A DNA stretch of 64,000 nt from Heyndrickxia ginsengihumi (GCF_011008565.1 NZ_JAAIWK010000016.1:1-64000); one strand, 5' to 3'. Numbered from the stretch's first letter, positions 1 through 8,672 are shown. Notes: generated by a model not told the origin, from the sequence alone. Made by a program: numbers and translations.

Positions 1-159
1 TAAGAGGCAGTATCGTTGAGAATAAGATGAATAGAGCGGAAGGATGTGAGACTCCTGCGGGAAAAGCGGAATAGATGAGACCCCGCAGGCGAGAAGCGCT
101 GAGAAAGCTCAGCATTCGCCCGCGGAAAGCGAGCATCCTGGAGCGGAAATTAACCTCTT
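1..159 (+). repeat. Structured intergenic repeat, copy 1
   Basis: First of two near-identical 148-bp units (1-148 and 217-364, 3 mismatches). It can fold into a multi-arm structure: AGGATG (41-46) pairs with CATCCT (134-139), CCTGCGGG (54-61) with CCCGCAGG (82-89), GCTGAG (98-103) with CTCAGC (108-113), and TCGC (116-119) with GCGA (129-132). AAGAGG (2-7) and CCTCTT (154-159) may mark inverted ends. Relatives occur at 53219-53345 and, inverted, at 61880-62030. No ORF. Confidence 0.85.
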
Positions 160-216
160 GATTCACGAAAAAACAATAAGTATCCAAGAATAACCGTTTA
201 AAAAATTTTTACTTTT

Positions 217-364
217 TAAGAGGCAGTATCGTTGAGAATAAGATGAATAGAGCGGAAGGATGTGAGACTCCTGCGGGAAAAGCGGAATAGATGAGACCCC
301 GCAGGCGAGAAGCGCCGAGGAGGCTCAGCATTCGCCCGCGGAAAGCGAGCATCCTGGAGCGGAA
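217..364 (+). repeat. Structured intergenic repeat, copy 2
   Basis: Direct repeat of 1-148 with 3 substitutions, all clustered in the small third arm. The closing stem and the CCTGCGGG/CCCGCAGG stem are unchanged. A 68-bp spacer separates the copies. It lies about 60 bp upstream of the queC promoter and has no coding potential. Confidence 0.85.
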
Positions 365-425
365 TCAATATGCCAGTAAAAAAGATTGGAAAGGATAGAA
401 AATAGTTAATAAAAATAATATCTTA

Positions 426-455
426 ATGACACTTTTTTTGATAATATGCTATAAT
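426..455 (+). promoter_or_regulatory. SigA-type promoter of the queCDE-folE operon
   Basis: ATGACA (426-431), an 18-nt spacer and a perfect TATAAT (450-455). Initiation near 462 would place the PreQ1 aptamer about 40 nt into the transcript, which fits a riboswitch leader. Confidence 0.6.
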
Positions 456-504
456 GTCATAGTGAATTTAAGCGAACTGTATATAAATCCGTATATGATA
501 CGGT

Positions 505-573
505 AGAGGTTCTAGCTACCCTCTTTAAAAAACTAAGGAAAACAGTGCTGCTTTCTTAGTAGTGCTGTTTTTC
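505..573 (+). promoter_or_regulatory. PreQ1-I riboswitch with intrinsic terminator
   Basis: The aptamer at 505-537 has the class I signature: AGAGG, the conserved loop TTCTAGCTA, the CCTCT arm, then an A-rich tail ending in AACTAAGG that forms the pseudoknot. Directly after it, 539-552 pairs with 558-571 (14 bp including G-U pairs, loop TTCTT) and runs into T residues, so it looks like a transcriptional off switch. Established knowledge: this class senses pre-queuosine1 and sits upstream of queCDE (ykvJKL) in Bacillus. The last aptamer bases and the terminator are adjacent and could be mutually exclusive. Confidence 0.93.
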
Positions 574-594
574 CGTATAAAAGGAGATTATGAA

Positions 595-1254
595 ATGAAA
601 AAAGATAAAGCAATTGTTGTTTTTAGTGGCGGCCAAGATAGTACGACATGTTTATTCTGGGCAATGCAGCGATTTGAAGAAGTGATTGCCGTCACTTTTG
701 ATTATAATCAAAGACATAAACAAGAAATCGAATGTGCGCAAAACATCACGAAAGAACTAGGTATCAAGCATCATATATTAGATATGGGATTGTTGAACCA
801 ATTAGCGCCTAATGCACTAACAAGAAACGATATCGAAGTAAAAGCAGGAGAAAATGGCGATCTCCCCTCAACATTTGTATCTGGACGAAATCTATTATTC
901 TTGTCTTTTGCAGGGGTATTAGCAAGCCAGGTCGGTGCCAAACATATTGTGACAGGTGTTTGTGAAACAGATTTTAGCGGCTATCCTGATTGCCGAGATA
1001 TATTTATTAAATCATTAAATGTGACTTTGAACTTATCAATGGATGAGCAATTTGTCATTCATACTCCGCTTATGTGGCTAAACAAAGCGGAAACATGGAA
1101 GCTTGCAGATGAATTAAATGCATTCGACTTTGTTCGTGAAAAAACATTAACATGTTATAACGGGATTGTTGCTGATGGATGCGGAGAATGTCCAGCCTGT
1201 AAGCTTAGAAAAAGAGGGCTTGAGGAGTATTTAGAAGAAAAATATCAAGCGTAA
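595..1254 (+). CDS. queC: 7-cyano-7-deazaguanine synthase QueC
   Basis: Converts 7-carboxy-7-deazaguanine to preQ0 using ATP and ammonia, the last step of preQ0 synthesis in the cytoplasm. The 219-residue product has the PP-loop FSGGQDS at residues 10-16 (adenylation) and a C-terminal zinc site made by Cys187, Cys196, Cys199 and Cys202. The ATG at 595 is preferred over an in-frame GTG at 562, because that GTG lies inside the riboswitch terminator and AAGGAGA (581-587) is correctly spaced for 595. First gene of a four-gene operon directly under the PreQ1 riboswitch; queD follows after a few bases. Confidence 0.96.
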   Translation: MKKDKAIVVFSGGQDSTTCLFWAMQRFEEVIAVTFDYNQRHKQEIECAQNITKELGIKHHILDMGLLNQLAPNALTRNDIEVKAGENGDLPSTFVSGRNLLFLSFAGVLASQVGAKHIVTGVCETDFSGYPDCRDIFIKSLNVTLNLSMDEQFVIHTPLMWLNKAETWKLADELNAFDFVREKTLTCYNGIVADGCGECPACKLRKRGLEEYLEEKYQA

Positions 1255-1281
1255 TTTTTGAATAGATTTGGAGTGAAAGAA

Positions 1282-1725
1282 ATGCTACAACAATTTTATC
1301 CTCAACCACCTACACATCAATATTGCTATGAGTTGAATAAAGATATGAATTTTTCTGCTGCACATTTTATCCCAAATGAGAAAGCCGGAAAATGTGCAAA
1401 TGTTCATGGGCATACTTATTTTGTTAATGTTACAATTGCAGGCAATCAATTAGATGAAATGGGAATGCTTGTGAATTTCAGTGATTTAAAGAAATTAGTT
1501 CACGGCAAATATGATCATCAATTATTAAATAACTTTCAAGAATTTAAACATACGGCACCTTCAACTGAGGTTGTTGCAAAAACGGTTTATGACATCATTC
1601 AAGAATATCTTGATACTTTAGCAAATCAGCCGAAATGTATTCAAGTGTTAGTAAGGGAAACGCCAACTGCTTATGTAATCTATCGCCCTAGCAATACCGG
1701 TAAGGAGCAATCCTTTAATGAGTAG
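1282..1725 (+). CDS. queD: 6-carboxy-5,6,7,8-tetrahydropterin synthase QueD
   Basis: Makes 6-carboxy-tetrahydropterin from dihydroneopterin triphosphate, the first committed step of queuosine-base synthesis. The 147-residue product belongs to the PTPS/QueD family: zinc ligands His28, His42 and His44 (in HGHTY), and catalytic Cys38. The open frame extends upstream to a TTG at 1258, but the ATG at 1282 has GGAG (1270-1273) at good spacing and gives the usual MLQQ-type N-terminus. It overlaps queE by 8 bp, implying translational coupling. Confidence 0.95.
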   Translation: MLQQFYPQPPTHQYCYELNKDMNFSAAHFIPNEKAGKCANVHGHTYFVNVTIAGNQLDEMGMLVNFSDLKKLVHGKYDHQLLNNFQEFKHTAPSTEVVAKTVYDIIQEYLDTLANQPKCIQVLVRETPTAYVIYRPSNTGKEQSFNE

Positions 1726-2437
1726 GGGGAAAATTCCTGTAATCGAAACATTTGGACCGACGATTCAAGGTGAAGGAATGGTCATTGGCAGAAAAACGAT
1801 GTTTGTGCGTACGGCAGGCTGTGACTATCGTTGTAAATGGTGTGATTCTGCCTTCACATGGGATGGTTCTGAAAAACATCGTATTCGCATGATGGAGCCT
1901 GCTGAGCTGTTTGAAGAACTGATACAGTTGGCAGGAAACAATTTTGACCATGTGACGATCAGTGGTGGTAATCCGGCTTTAATAGGCGAAGCGATGAATG
2001 ATTTCATCATGCTGTTACAAGAACACGGCATGAAAATTGGCTTAGAAACGCAAGGGTCAAAATGGCAAGATTGGTTTTTACTCGTTGATGATTTAACGAT
2101 TTCTCCTAAACCACCTAGCAGCGGAATGGAGACAAACTTCGAAATATTAGACGAGATCATTGCTCGTTTAAATCCGGCAGCATTTAGTCTTAAAGTTGTT
2201 GTGTTTGACGATCATGATTTTGCATATGCTAAAAAAGTCCATAAACGCTATCCTGCTGCAAATTTTTATTTATCTGTTGGGAATGCTAACCCGAATGAGA
2301 AGGGTGATATTTCTTCTAGATTACTAAAGTCACTTGACTGGTTATGGGGAAAGGTCATTGAAGATCCTGAAATGAATAATGTCAAGGCATTACCACAATT
2401 ACATGCATTAGTATGGGCAAATAAGCGAGGAGTTTAA
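1718..2437 (+). CDS. queE: 7-carboxy-7-deazaguanine synthase QueE (radical SAM)
   Basis: Radical-SAM enzyme that contracts 6-carboxy-tetrahydropterin to 7-carboxy-7-deazaguanine. The 239-residue protein has the CxxxCxxC cluster motif as Cys35, Cys39 and Cys42 (CDYRCKWC), the GPTIQGEG substrate segment near residues 13-20, and the SAM-binding SGGNPAL region. The start overlaps the queD 3' end, and folE begins 1 nt after its stop. Length and motifs match Bacillus QueE. Confidence 0.95.
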   Translation: MSRGKIPVIETFGPTIQGEGMVIGRKTMFVRTAGCDYRCKWCDSAFTWDGSEKHRIRMMEPAELFEELIQLAGNNFDHVTISGGNPALIGEAMNDFIMLLQEHGMKIGLETQGSKWQDWFLLVDDLTISPKPPSSGMETNFEILDEIIARLNPAAFSLKVVVFDDHDFAYAKKVHKRYPAANFYLSVGNANPNEKGDISSRLLKSLDWLWGKVIEDPEMNNVKALPQLHALVWANKRGV

Positions 2438-2438
2438 A

Positions 2439-3050
2439 ATGAACAAAATAGTTGATATCCATGCAGATCAGAATGAACTACATGATTTAAAATTAAAAAA
2501 ACAAAACATATCCAATTATTTTGCAAAAATATTAGCAGAATTAGGATTAGATTTGGATGATCCTTCTATAAAAGATACACCAAACAGAGTGGCGAAAATG
2601 CTTGTAGATGAAACATGCAATGGCTTATTTACGGAGCCGCCAGAAATTACGACCTTTCCTATAGATGAACATACGTCAAGAGACTTAATTGTCATTGAAG
2701 ATATTCCTTTTAGTTCTCTATGTGAACATCATTTTCAGCCGTTTATCGGCAAAGCAACTGTTGCTTATCTTCCGAATGACCGTATTATGGGGCTTTCCAA
2801 AGCGGCTAGAGTGTTAGATTACTTTGCTGCACGACCACAAGTACAAGAGAGACTTACAGGAGAAGTGGCACAGTTTTTATATGAGCAATTAAATGCAAAA
2901 GGTGTGCTTGTTATCGTTCAGGCCGAACATTTCTGTATGAAGGTTCGTGGTGTAAAAAAACATGGTTCTTCTACCATTACTACCGCAATTCGAGGTGACA
3001 TTGATAAACAAGAGGTCATATCATCTTTGAAATTAGCTGGAAAAGTATAA
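2439..3050 (+). CDS. folE: GTP cyclohydrolase I (FolE)
   Basis: Converts GTP to dihydroneopterin triphosphate, the substrate of QueD and also of folate synthesis. The 203-residue product has the GCH-I core with zinc ligands Cys95 and His98 (LCEHH) and Cys166 (EHFCMKV), plus the SxTxT segment near residues 177-182. It has a divergent 25-residue N-terminus. In B. subtilis the fourth gene here is queF; in this window folE takes that place, so the operon makes preQ0 from GTP and is likely repressed by preQ1 through the upstream riboswitch. No queF is visible in the window. Confidence 0.93.
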   Translation: MNKIVDIHADQNELHDLKLKKQNISNYFAKILAELGLDLDDPSIKDTPNRVAKMLVDETCNGLFTEPPEITTFPIDEHTSRDLIVIEDIPFSSLCEHHFQPFIGKATVAYLPNDRIMGLSKAARVLDYFAARPQVQERLTGEVAQFLYEQLNAKGVLVIVQAEHFCMKVRGVKKHGSSTITTAIRGDIDKQEVISSLKLAGKV

Positions 3051-3060
3051 CAAGTATTGG

Positions 3061-3096
3061 GGAACATTAATTGGGGAAATTGATGTTCCTTTTTTA
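3061..3096 (+). terminator. Intrinsic terminator of the que operon
   Basis: A 12-bp stem (3061-3072 with 3078-3089, one G-U pair) and a short GGGGA loop, followed by a run of T. Confidence 0.9.
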
Positions 3097-3109
3097 TGAA
3101 TATGTAGGC

Positions 3110-3192
3110 AACGTGCATCTCTATTTTTCAAGTCAAAACTTTTTCTTCAGTTGTTGAATAAAAGCTTTTGACTTGGAAAATATGAACGTGCA
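3110..3192 (+). repeat. Hairpin flanked by 8-bp direct repeats
   Basis: AACGTGCA occurs at 3110-3117 and 3185-3192. Between them 3125-3138 pairs with 3166-3180 (14 bp with one bulged G). This could be a tiny insertion relic with a duplicated target, or a regulatory site; it lies just upstream of the marR promoter. Confidence 0.4.
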
Positions 3193-3196
3193 CCTA

Positions 3197-3255
3197 TTGA
3201 CAAATAAAACAAATGAGTATATAGTTACCTTTGTTAACTGTTTCTGAAGGTAACT
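3197..3255 (+). promoter_or_regulatory. marR-MFS promoter and probable MarR operator
   Basis: TTGACA (3197-3202), a 17-nt spacer and TATAGT (3220-3225) form a strong SigA promoter. A perfect 9-bp inverted repeat, AGTTACCTT (3223-3231) and AAGGTAACT (3247-3255), starts inside the -10 and spans the start site, where a MarR repressor would block its own promoter. Confidence 0.7.
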
Positions 3256-3277
3256 GTTTTCTAGGAGGAAAACAACT

Positions 3278-3709
3278 ATGCAAGGTTTCTTTTATCGATA
3301 TGTAAGATTATACAGGCCGCTAATTACATCACTAAATGATTTGTTAAGCGATTATGATTTGTCTTATTCTCTTTGGCAAGTCGTTTTTTACGTAAGAAAC
3401 TCAGGACCGTGTACGCTTGTGGAAATTTCAAAACATTTTAATATTGAAAAGCCAAGTGTAACAAGAATGGTTCATCGTTTAGAAGAGAAAGCGATGGTTC
3501 AGCAAATACCGGGAAAAGATAAACGTGAAAAAATCATTCAAATTACTGAAGTTGGTGAAGAGACGTATCAAACGTGCCGTAAGAAAATTACGGAATTAGA
3601 GTATAAGATTATGAAAGATATTCCAGAAGCTGATCAAATGGCAGTGTTTGAGACACTTCCGAAAATTAAAGAGAACATCATTGAACTAGAGGGGGAGAAG
3701 AATGAGTAG
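3278..3709 (+). CDS. MarR-family transcriptional regulator
   Basis: A 143-residue winged-helix protein. Residues 30-60 form the first helices, and about 50-95 contain the HTH and wing (LVEISKHFNIEKPSVTRMV, then the charged wing GKDKREK). This is the usual MarR length and layout, with dimerisation helices at both ends. AGGAGG at 3263-3268 supports the ATG. It overlaps the downstream MFS transporter by 8 bp, so the two are one transcript. Inference: it represses the pair through the inverted repeat at the promoter and is released by a ligand of the transporter; the ligand is unknown. Confidence 0.88.
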   Translation: MQGFFYRYVRLYRPLITSLNDLLSDYDLSYSLWQVVFYVRNSGPCTLVEISKHFNIEKPSVTRMVHRLEEKAMVQQIPGKDKREKIIQITEVGEETYQTCRKKITELEYKIMKDIPEADQMAVFETLPKIKENIIELEGEKNE

Positions 3710-4904
3710 GCCGAAATTATGGACTAAAGATTTTTTGATTGTTTCAATTGCAAACTTTTTTCTATATTTTACGTTTTATTTATTAATGGCGACGATTACG
3801 GTTTATGCCACAAACAAATTTCATGCATCACCGAGTATGGCTGGGCTTGCATCGGGGATCTTTGTCGTCGGGACTTTAATTGCGCGTCTTTTCTCAGGTA
3901 GATCGATCGAGAGAATTGGCCGTAAAAAAATGCTCTATATTGGCTTTATTTTTATCTTAATTATTACGCTGCTATATTTTTTCGTTAACAGTTTAGCATT
4001 GTTATTGATCATTCGTTTCTTAAATGGTGCGGCTTTAGGAATCGCATCAACGGCAACAGGAACAATAGTCGCTAATATTATTCCAAAAGAGAGAAGAGGA
4101 GAAGGTACTGGATATTATGCACTCAGTGTTACACTTGCTGCTGCGGTCGGTCCTTTCTTAGGAATGTCAATTACGGAACATGCAAGTTTTAATATGAATT
4201 TTATTTTATGTCTTGTTCTGTTAGCAATTAGTTTTCTTGCTTCCTTCTTCTTAAAAGTTCCGAAAGTGACATTATCAATAGAAGAATTGGAGAAAATGAA
4301 AGGCTTTAAGCTAAGCAATTTCTTCGAGCCGAAAGTATTTCCAATTGCGATTATTAGTGCGTTTATCGGTCTTGGTTATTCTAGCATTCTTTCATTCCTT
4401 ACTTCCTATGCTACCGAAATCAATTTAGTAGACATTGCAAGTTTTTTCTTTATTGTCTACGCTGTAACCATTTTAGTATCAAGACCATTCACTGGTCGCT
4501 GGTTTGATTCGAAAGGCGAAAATTTTGTCATGTATCCGGCCTTCTTATTGTTTGCCATTGGTTTACTAATCCTTAGTCAAGCGAATCAAGGGTATGCAAT
4601 CTTATTGGCAGGGGTATTTGTCGGACTTGGATACGGAACTTATTCATCTAGTGGTCAAGCGATTGCCATTAAAGTGTCACCGAGTCACCGTATGGGGCTT
4701 GCTACCTCTACGTTCTTTATCTTTCTAGATGCCGGTGTCGGAATTGGGCCCTTCCTTTTAGGTTTATTAGTTCCGTTTTCAGGTTATCGCGGACTTTATG
4801 TAACGATGGCAGCTGTTATTTTTGTTTGTGCGTTCCTATATTATTTTGTATATGGAAGAAAAGTAATGTTAGCTAAAAAAACGCAATCAGCGGAAATAAA
4901 TTAA
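3702..4904 (+). CDS. MFS family efflux transporter
   Basis: A 400-residue major facilitator with about 12 membrane helices. The loop between helices 2 and 3 carries the family motif (RLFSGRSIERIGRKK, residues about 63-78). A typical drug/metabolite efflux permease of Gram-positive bacteria. Substrate unknown; co-expression with a MarR regulator suggests a toxic compound. The start overlaps the marR stop and has GAGGGGGAG upstream. Confidence 0.88.
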   Translation: MSRPKLWTKDFLIVSIANFFLYFTFYLLMATITVYATNKFHASPSMAGLASGIFVVGTLIARLFSGRSIERIGRKKMLYIGFIFILIITLLYFFVNSLALLLIIRFLNGAALGIASTATGTIVANIIPKERRGEGTGYYALSVTLAAAVGPFLGMSITEHASFNMNFILCLVLLAISFLASFFLKVPKVTLSIEELEKMKGFKLSNFFEPKVFPIAIISAFIGLGYSSILSFLTSYATEINLVDIASFFFIVYAVTILVSRPFTGRWFDSKGENFVMYPAFLLFAIGLLILSQANQGYAILLAGVFVGLGYGTYSSSGQAIAIKVSPSHRMGLATSTFFIFLDAGVGIGPFLLGLLVPFSGYRGLYVTMAAVIFVCAFLYYFVYGRKVMLAKKTQSAEIN

Positions 4905-4910
4905 TATAAG

Positions 4911-4951
4911 AAAATGGATAGAAGCTGTTCACAGCCTTCTATCCATTTTTT
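4911..4951 (+). terminator. Bidirectional terminator between the MFS gene and the MCP gene
   Basis: A long stem (AAAATGGATAGAAG arm with its complement, one bulge, tiny loop) with A residues before and T residues after. It can serve both convergent genes. Confidence 0.9.
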
Positions 4952-4988
4952 ATATCGCGTTTGCTTCATTCAGCATTGTGTTTAAAAG

Positions 4989-6674
4989 TTATTGAGGAGT
5001 CTCGTTATGTAAATGAAATTTAACAAGTACTTTTTCCACATTTAACGATAATTGATGCAGATTTTCTGATTCTCCTGTAACTTCATCCATAAAGGCGCTT
5101 TGTTCTTCGGCAGCGGCTGCAACATGTTCCGTGCTAGTCGAGAATTGTTTTGCAATTTCCGCGACTTCCTCAATACTTGCCATTTTTTCCCGCGTTTGTA
5201 TATTCACTTGATCCACAATGTTTGATACATCTTCTGTTTCTTTTGATACAGCTTCAACTGCATGAGCAATTCCTTCGAAAGCTTCGTCTGTTTCATTCAC
5301 TTTTGTAATACCTGTACTTAAAACATCTGAACTTTCCTTCATCGATATGACAGCTTTTTTCGTCTCCTCTTGGATTTTCCTAATAATGTCCTGGATTTGC
5401 ATAGCAGCTGTTTTGGATTGATCTGCTAAAGATTGCACTTCTTGGGCAACAACTGTAAACCCTTTGCCGTGTTCACCTGCTCTTGCGGCTTCGATGGCAG
5501 CGTTTAAAGAGAGTAAATTCGTTTGCTGGGCAATTTGTTGGATCATGATGATAATCGACTCAATATGCTGTGATTGCTTTTGCAGCGAAAAAATAATGTC
5601 TGATGCGGATGTAACAGATTGCTGTACGAGCTCCATTTGCTGAACAGATTGTCTAACAAACTTACTTCCATGAATTGTTTTATTCAGGACAATCGTCATC
5701 GATGATTGCATATTTTTAATAGAGTTCGCCACACTTTCCATACTTGCAGAAATTTGTGAAATTTCTTCTACAGCAGTTACTGTTGCTTCTTGTTGCCGTT
5801 CTGATCCAGCTGCGACAGTTCCAATAGCTGTAGCAATTTGTTCCGAAGCTCTCCTGGATTCCATAGAAGATAATCTTAATTTATTCGAAGCAACTGTCAT
5901 ATGTTTCGAGCTTTGTTCAAGATGTTCAATTAACGATGATAGCCCGCTCGTCATAAGATTAAAGCCATGAACAAGAGCGGTGATCTCTTTAGAGGCAGAA
6001 TTGATAACCATTTTCTTCGTAATATATCCATTTGCAACATGCTCCATCGCTTCTTTTAATTGGCTGAATGGCTTTGTAACCTTTTTAATAATGATAAAAC
6101 CGCTAATACATGCAATTAACACGGTAAGAAAAGTGATAAGAATCATCATATTCCGGCTTTGATGGACAGATTGCAAATAATCATGATCTTGCAGTGCAAT
6201 GATATATGTATCGTTATTATTTAATTCGCTATTATTGGAAAAAGCGATCGTGAGCCCATTCGTATGAATGATACCTGTTTTTTTATGTTGAATTTGTTTA
6301 ATGACTTCAGGTGATAATTTCAGTAATGTACTCTTATAATTTGCAAATGATTCAATTTTTCCTTGTTGATTTACTTTAAATTGCAATAGATGCAAACCGT
6401 TATTATAAAAGCTATTTTCATTCATTTTTAATGCATATGCTAAATTTTGATCGAATTCTTCTTTCGGGACAGTAGACTTTAAAATGGTAATTTTTTGTTC
6501 CATCGTATTCAACGATGAGGTCAATTCTCTTTCTACCGATTGCACGGTGACCTGTTTGTTTTTTTCAAAACTGATAAAGGCAATTAATGTAGATGACAGC
6601 GTGATAATTAGAATAAAAGGTAAAATTAAGATCGTTGATAAACTGTAGCTCCGGGTAAATTCTTTGTTCTTCAT
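4989..6674 (-). CDS. Methyl-accepting chemotaxis protein
   Basis: Membrane chemoreceptor that controls CheA. The 561 residues read as: short cytoplasmic start, membrane helix about 13-33, an extracellular sensor of about 140 residues, a second helix about 175-197, a HAMP domain about 198-255, and a long coiled-coil signalling domain whose tip holds the conserved [20 protein letters not shown] region near residue 385. The sensor ligand cannot be named. Monocistronic, with its own promoter. Confidence 0.92.
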   Translation of the reverse strand: MKNKEFTRSYSLSTILILPFILIITLSSTLIAFISFEKNKQVTVQSVERELTSSLNTMEQKITILKSTVPKEEFDQNLAYALKMNENSFYNNGLHLLQFKVNQQGKIESFANYKSTLLKLSPEVIKQIQHKKTGIIHTNGLTIAFSNNSELNNNDTYIIALQDHDYLQSVHQSRNMMILITFLTVLIACISGFIIIKKVTKPFSQLKEAMEHVANGYITKKMVINSASKEITALVHGFNLMTSGLSSLIEHLEQSSKHMTVASNKLRLSSMESRRASEQIATAIGTVAAGSERQQEATVTAVEEISQISASMESVANSIKNMQSSMTIVLNKTIHGSKFVRQSVQQMELVQQSVTSASDIIFSLQKQSQHIESIIIMIQQIAQQTNLLSLNAAIEAARAGEHGKGFTVVAQEVQSLADQSKTAAMQIQDIIRKIQEETKKAVISMKESSDVLSTGITKVNETDEAFEGIAHAVEAVSKETEDVSNIVDQVNIQTREKMASIEEVAEIAKQFSTSTEHVAAAAEEQSAFMDEVTGESENLHQLSLNVEKVLVKFHLHNETPQ

Positions 6675-6727
6675 ATATATTCCCCTGTTCTTTTTCTATA
6701 TGCTTTAACTTCTATTAAATCTATACA

Positions 6728-6756
6728 ATATTAAGAAATGGTGAAGAATGTGTAAA
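6728..6756 (-). promoter_or_regulatory. Promoter of the MCP gene
   Basis: On the minus strand TTTACA (plus 6751-6756), 17 nt, then TAATAT (plus 6728-6733), about 55 nt before the start. No SigD-type CTAAA/CCGATAT pair was seen at proper spacing. Confidence 0.45.
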
Positions 6757-6869
6757 AATTTTGTTTTAGTGCACATATTAGGGGACTTACGATGCATTTC
6801 TCTGTATCCATTTTTTACGTTTTAATCATAAATAGACTGGACAAAATAAAAAACAAAGGAGGGCAAAGA

Positions 6870-7310
6870 ATGCGAACAATAATGGTGTTATTAATGAAGT
6901 ATGTTGCATGCGTCATTGCATATGCAGTGGGCCTTGATTTATTTTTTGCAGCAAATATTGTAGAAATTCTTTCATTTAGTTTATTTACAACAGTTGCTTC
7001 CTACCTGCTTGGAGATATGGTCATATTACCGCAGATTGGAAAAAGGGCTGCTCTTGTAGTAGATTTTCTCTTGGCTTATACGATGGTTTGGATTTTCGGT
7101 AATATTTTATTGGACAACTATATGCAAATTGCTTGGGGAAGCATTATCTCAGCTTTTATTATTGCGGGTGCCGAGATTTTTGTTCATCGCTATATTTCCC
7201 ACCATGCATCTGACTTTCCCTTTGAAAGAGCTTCAATGAAAATGGGGAGAAATATTGCTTACAGCACTGAATTTGCTGAAGAAGATATTCATGACAGAGA
7301 TAGAAAATAA
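6870..7310 (+). CDS. Small membrane protein, DUF2512 (YndM-like) family
   Basis: A 146-residue protein with four predicted membrane helices (about residues 4-24, 28-50, 57-78, 85-106) and a charged C-terminal tail. The overall pattern, including the ISHHASDFPFE-type tail, resembles the DUF2512/YndM family of Bacillaceae, whose function is not established. The frame is open from an ATG at 6792, but the ATG at 6870 has a strong AAAGGAGGG ribosome site, so the shorter start is chosen. Transcribed divergently from the MCP gene. Confidence 0.72.
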   Translation: MRTIMVLLMKYVACVIAYAVGLDLFFAANIVEILSFSLFTTVASYLLGDMVILPQIGKRAALVVDFLLAYTMVWIFGNILLDNYMQIAWGSIISAFIIAGAEIFVHRYISHHASDFPFERASMKMGRNIAYSTEFAEEDIHDRDRK

Positions 7311-7321
7311 TAGGTTTGTTC

Positions 7322-7412
7322 AGGGTGTCTTGAAAGGAAGAATAGATACGACATTCACATATATGTAATGAATGTAGATCTTACCGCCGGAAGAGACATC
7401 CTTTTTGTATGG
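7322..7412 (+). promoter_or_regulatory. Nested stem-loop, possible terminator
   Basis: GGGTGTCT near 7324-7331 can pair with AGACATCC near 7393-7400, followed by TTTTT. Inside, ACATTCA and TGAATGT form a second 7-bp hairpin. It may end the upstream gene or form a leader for the TPR gene. Confidence 0.4.
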
Positions 7413-7492
7413 ATGAAAAGAATTTTAACTTTTTGTCAAAAAAACATCCTCATGCTAAACTTAGGACGAGAAATATAAAGGCGGTATGTTAG

Positions 7493-8503
7493 ATGAAAAA
7501 AAGGAATCAAGATTCGCCAAAAAGTAATCTTCTTTTTTTTCCAAATTTAAAAGAACGGTTATTAAAAAAAGGGCTGGACTTTATTAATCAAAAGAAGTAT
7601 ATAGAAGCGTCAGAATTGCTTCTTCAAGCTGCTGAGATAGATGAGGAAGACGCAGAAGTTGGGACCGCCTTAATGATTGCCCTCTATCAATGTGCGGATT
7701 ATAAGAAGGCAAAAGTGCAAGGAAAAAAGATGTTGAACGAAGGCATTGGGGATTATTTCGAAATCATGGATCTTTTTTTAATGACTTTAATTCAACTGGG
7801 AGATCATGAAGAAATGGTTACAATGATTCGGGCTTTAATAGATGAAAGAGAGCTTCCTCCAGATAAACTGCAGCATTATGAAAAGCTGCTCGAATTTGGT
7901 AAAAACAGATTATCGGCATCAGATTTAGGCATTTACATACAACAAGAAAAAAGAATGCTGTTTGAAACAGATGATCTGCAAGACCAAGTCATTAGAATTT
8001 CGCAATTGGTTCATGAAAATATTCAACCGTACATAGAAGAAATTCGTTCCTATATCCAAGATCCTGACCAGCATCCATTTATACAAACATTACTCATTTC
8101 TGTGTTGCGAGAGCACGAAATTGCGGATTCGTTCGCCATTCGAAAATTTTACTTTGAAGATACGATCATTCCGAAAGAAATCATCCCGATCTTTGAAACG
8201 CCTTTTTATAATGCACTATTAGATGTATTGACGAGAGAGGTAGAACAGCAAAACCCTACATTATTTATGTCGATTAAGGCGATGATCGACAGGCATTTCT
8301 TTCTTTTGTATCCATTTGAATTAGAACCTATTGATGTCAATCTTTGGGCGGCTGCTTATTATCGCTTAGGGCAGAGGTCATTAGGGCAAGAGAATGAAGA
8401 GGTTGAATATATAGCAGACATATTTGAAGTAGATTCACTAGATTTAACAAGAGCGCTTGCATATCTGGATCAATTAGATGAAATTTCTTTACCGAATATG
8501 TAG
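7493..8503 (+). CDS. ysoA: TPR-repeat protein, YsoA-like
   Basis: A 336-residue soluble protein. Helical tetratricopeptide-type repeats are visible in the first 120 residues (for example the segment around AEIDEEDAEVGTALMIALYQ), followed by a longer alpha-helical region without known catalytic motifs. Position just upstream of tig and the length match B. subtilis ysoA (about 339 residues). Function unestablished. AAGGCGGT upstream supports the ATG at 7493. The name rests on synteny and repeat content. Confidence 0.72.
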   Translation: MKKRNQDSPKSNLLFFPNLKERLLKKGLDFINQKKYIEASELLLQAAEIDEEDAEVGTALMIALYQCADYKKAKVQGKKMLNEGIGDYFEIMDLFLMTLIQLGDHEEMVTMIRALIDERELPPDKLQHYEKLLEFGKNRLSASDLGIYIQQEKRMLFETDDLQDQVIRISQLVHENIQPYIEEIRSYIQDPDQHPFIQTLLISVLREHEIADSFAIRKFYFEDTIIPKEIIPIFETPFYNALLDVLTREVEQQNPTLFMSIKAMIDRHFFLLYPFELEPIDVNLWAAAYYRLGQRSLGQENEEVEYIADIFEVDSLDLTRALAYLDQLDEISLPNM

Positions 8504-8510
8504 CTCAATG

Positions 8511-8538
8511 TTGAAAGACAACAAACGTATGTTATAAT
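8511..8538 (+). promoter_or_regulatory. Promoter of tig
   Basis: TTGAAA (8511-8516), 16 nt, TATAAT (8533-8538). The leader of about 125 nt contains a 10-bp hairpin (8557-8566 with 8577-8586). Confidence 0.7.
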
Positions 8539-8672
8539 TAAATGGTTGTATTATGTCTTTTTTCAATTTCTTTATGTTGAAAAAAGTCAATAGAGATGGA
8601 ATATTGGTTGTAACAGACCGAACTATTCATTTTGTGATTAATTATTATTTATAGATTGTTGGAGGGAAAGAA

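Noticed and set aside
1-364. Possible CRISPR array
   Set aside because: Only two long units 216 bp apart, each with internal stems, no short regular repeats, no cas genes.
1825-2160. 111-codon minus-strand ORF within queE
   Set aside because: Fully overlaps queE, whose radical-SAM motifs are intact.
6792-6869. N-terminal extension of the DUF2512-like gene
   Set aside because: A strong ribosome site lies inside it, directly before the ATG at 6870.
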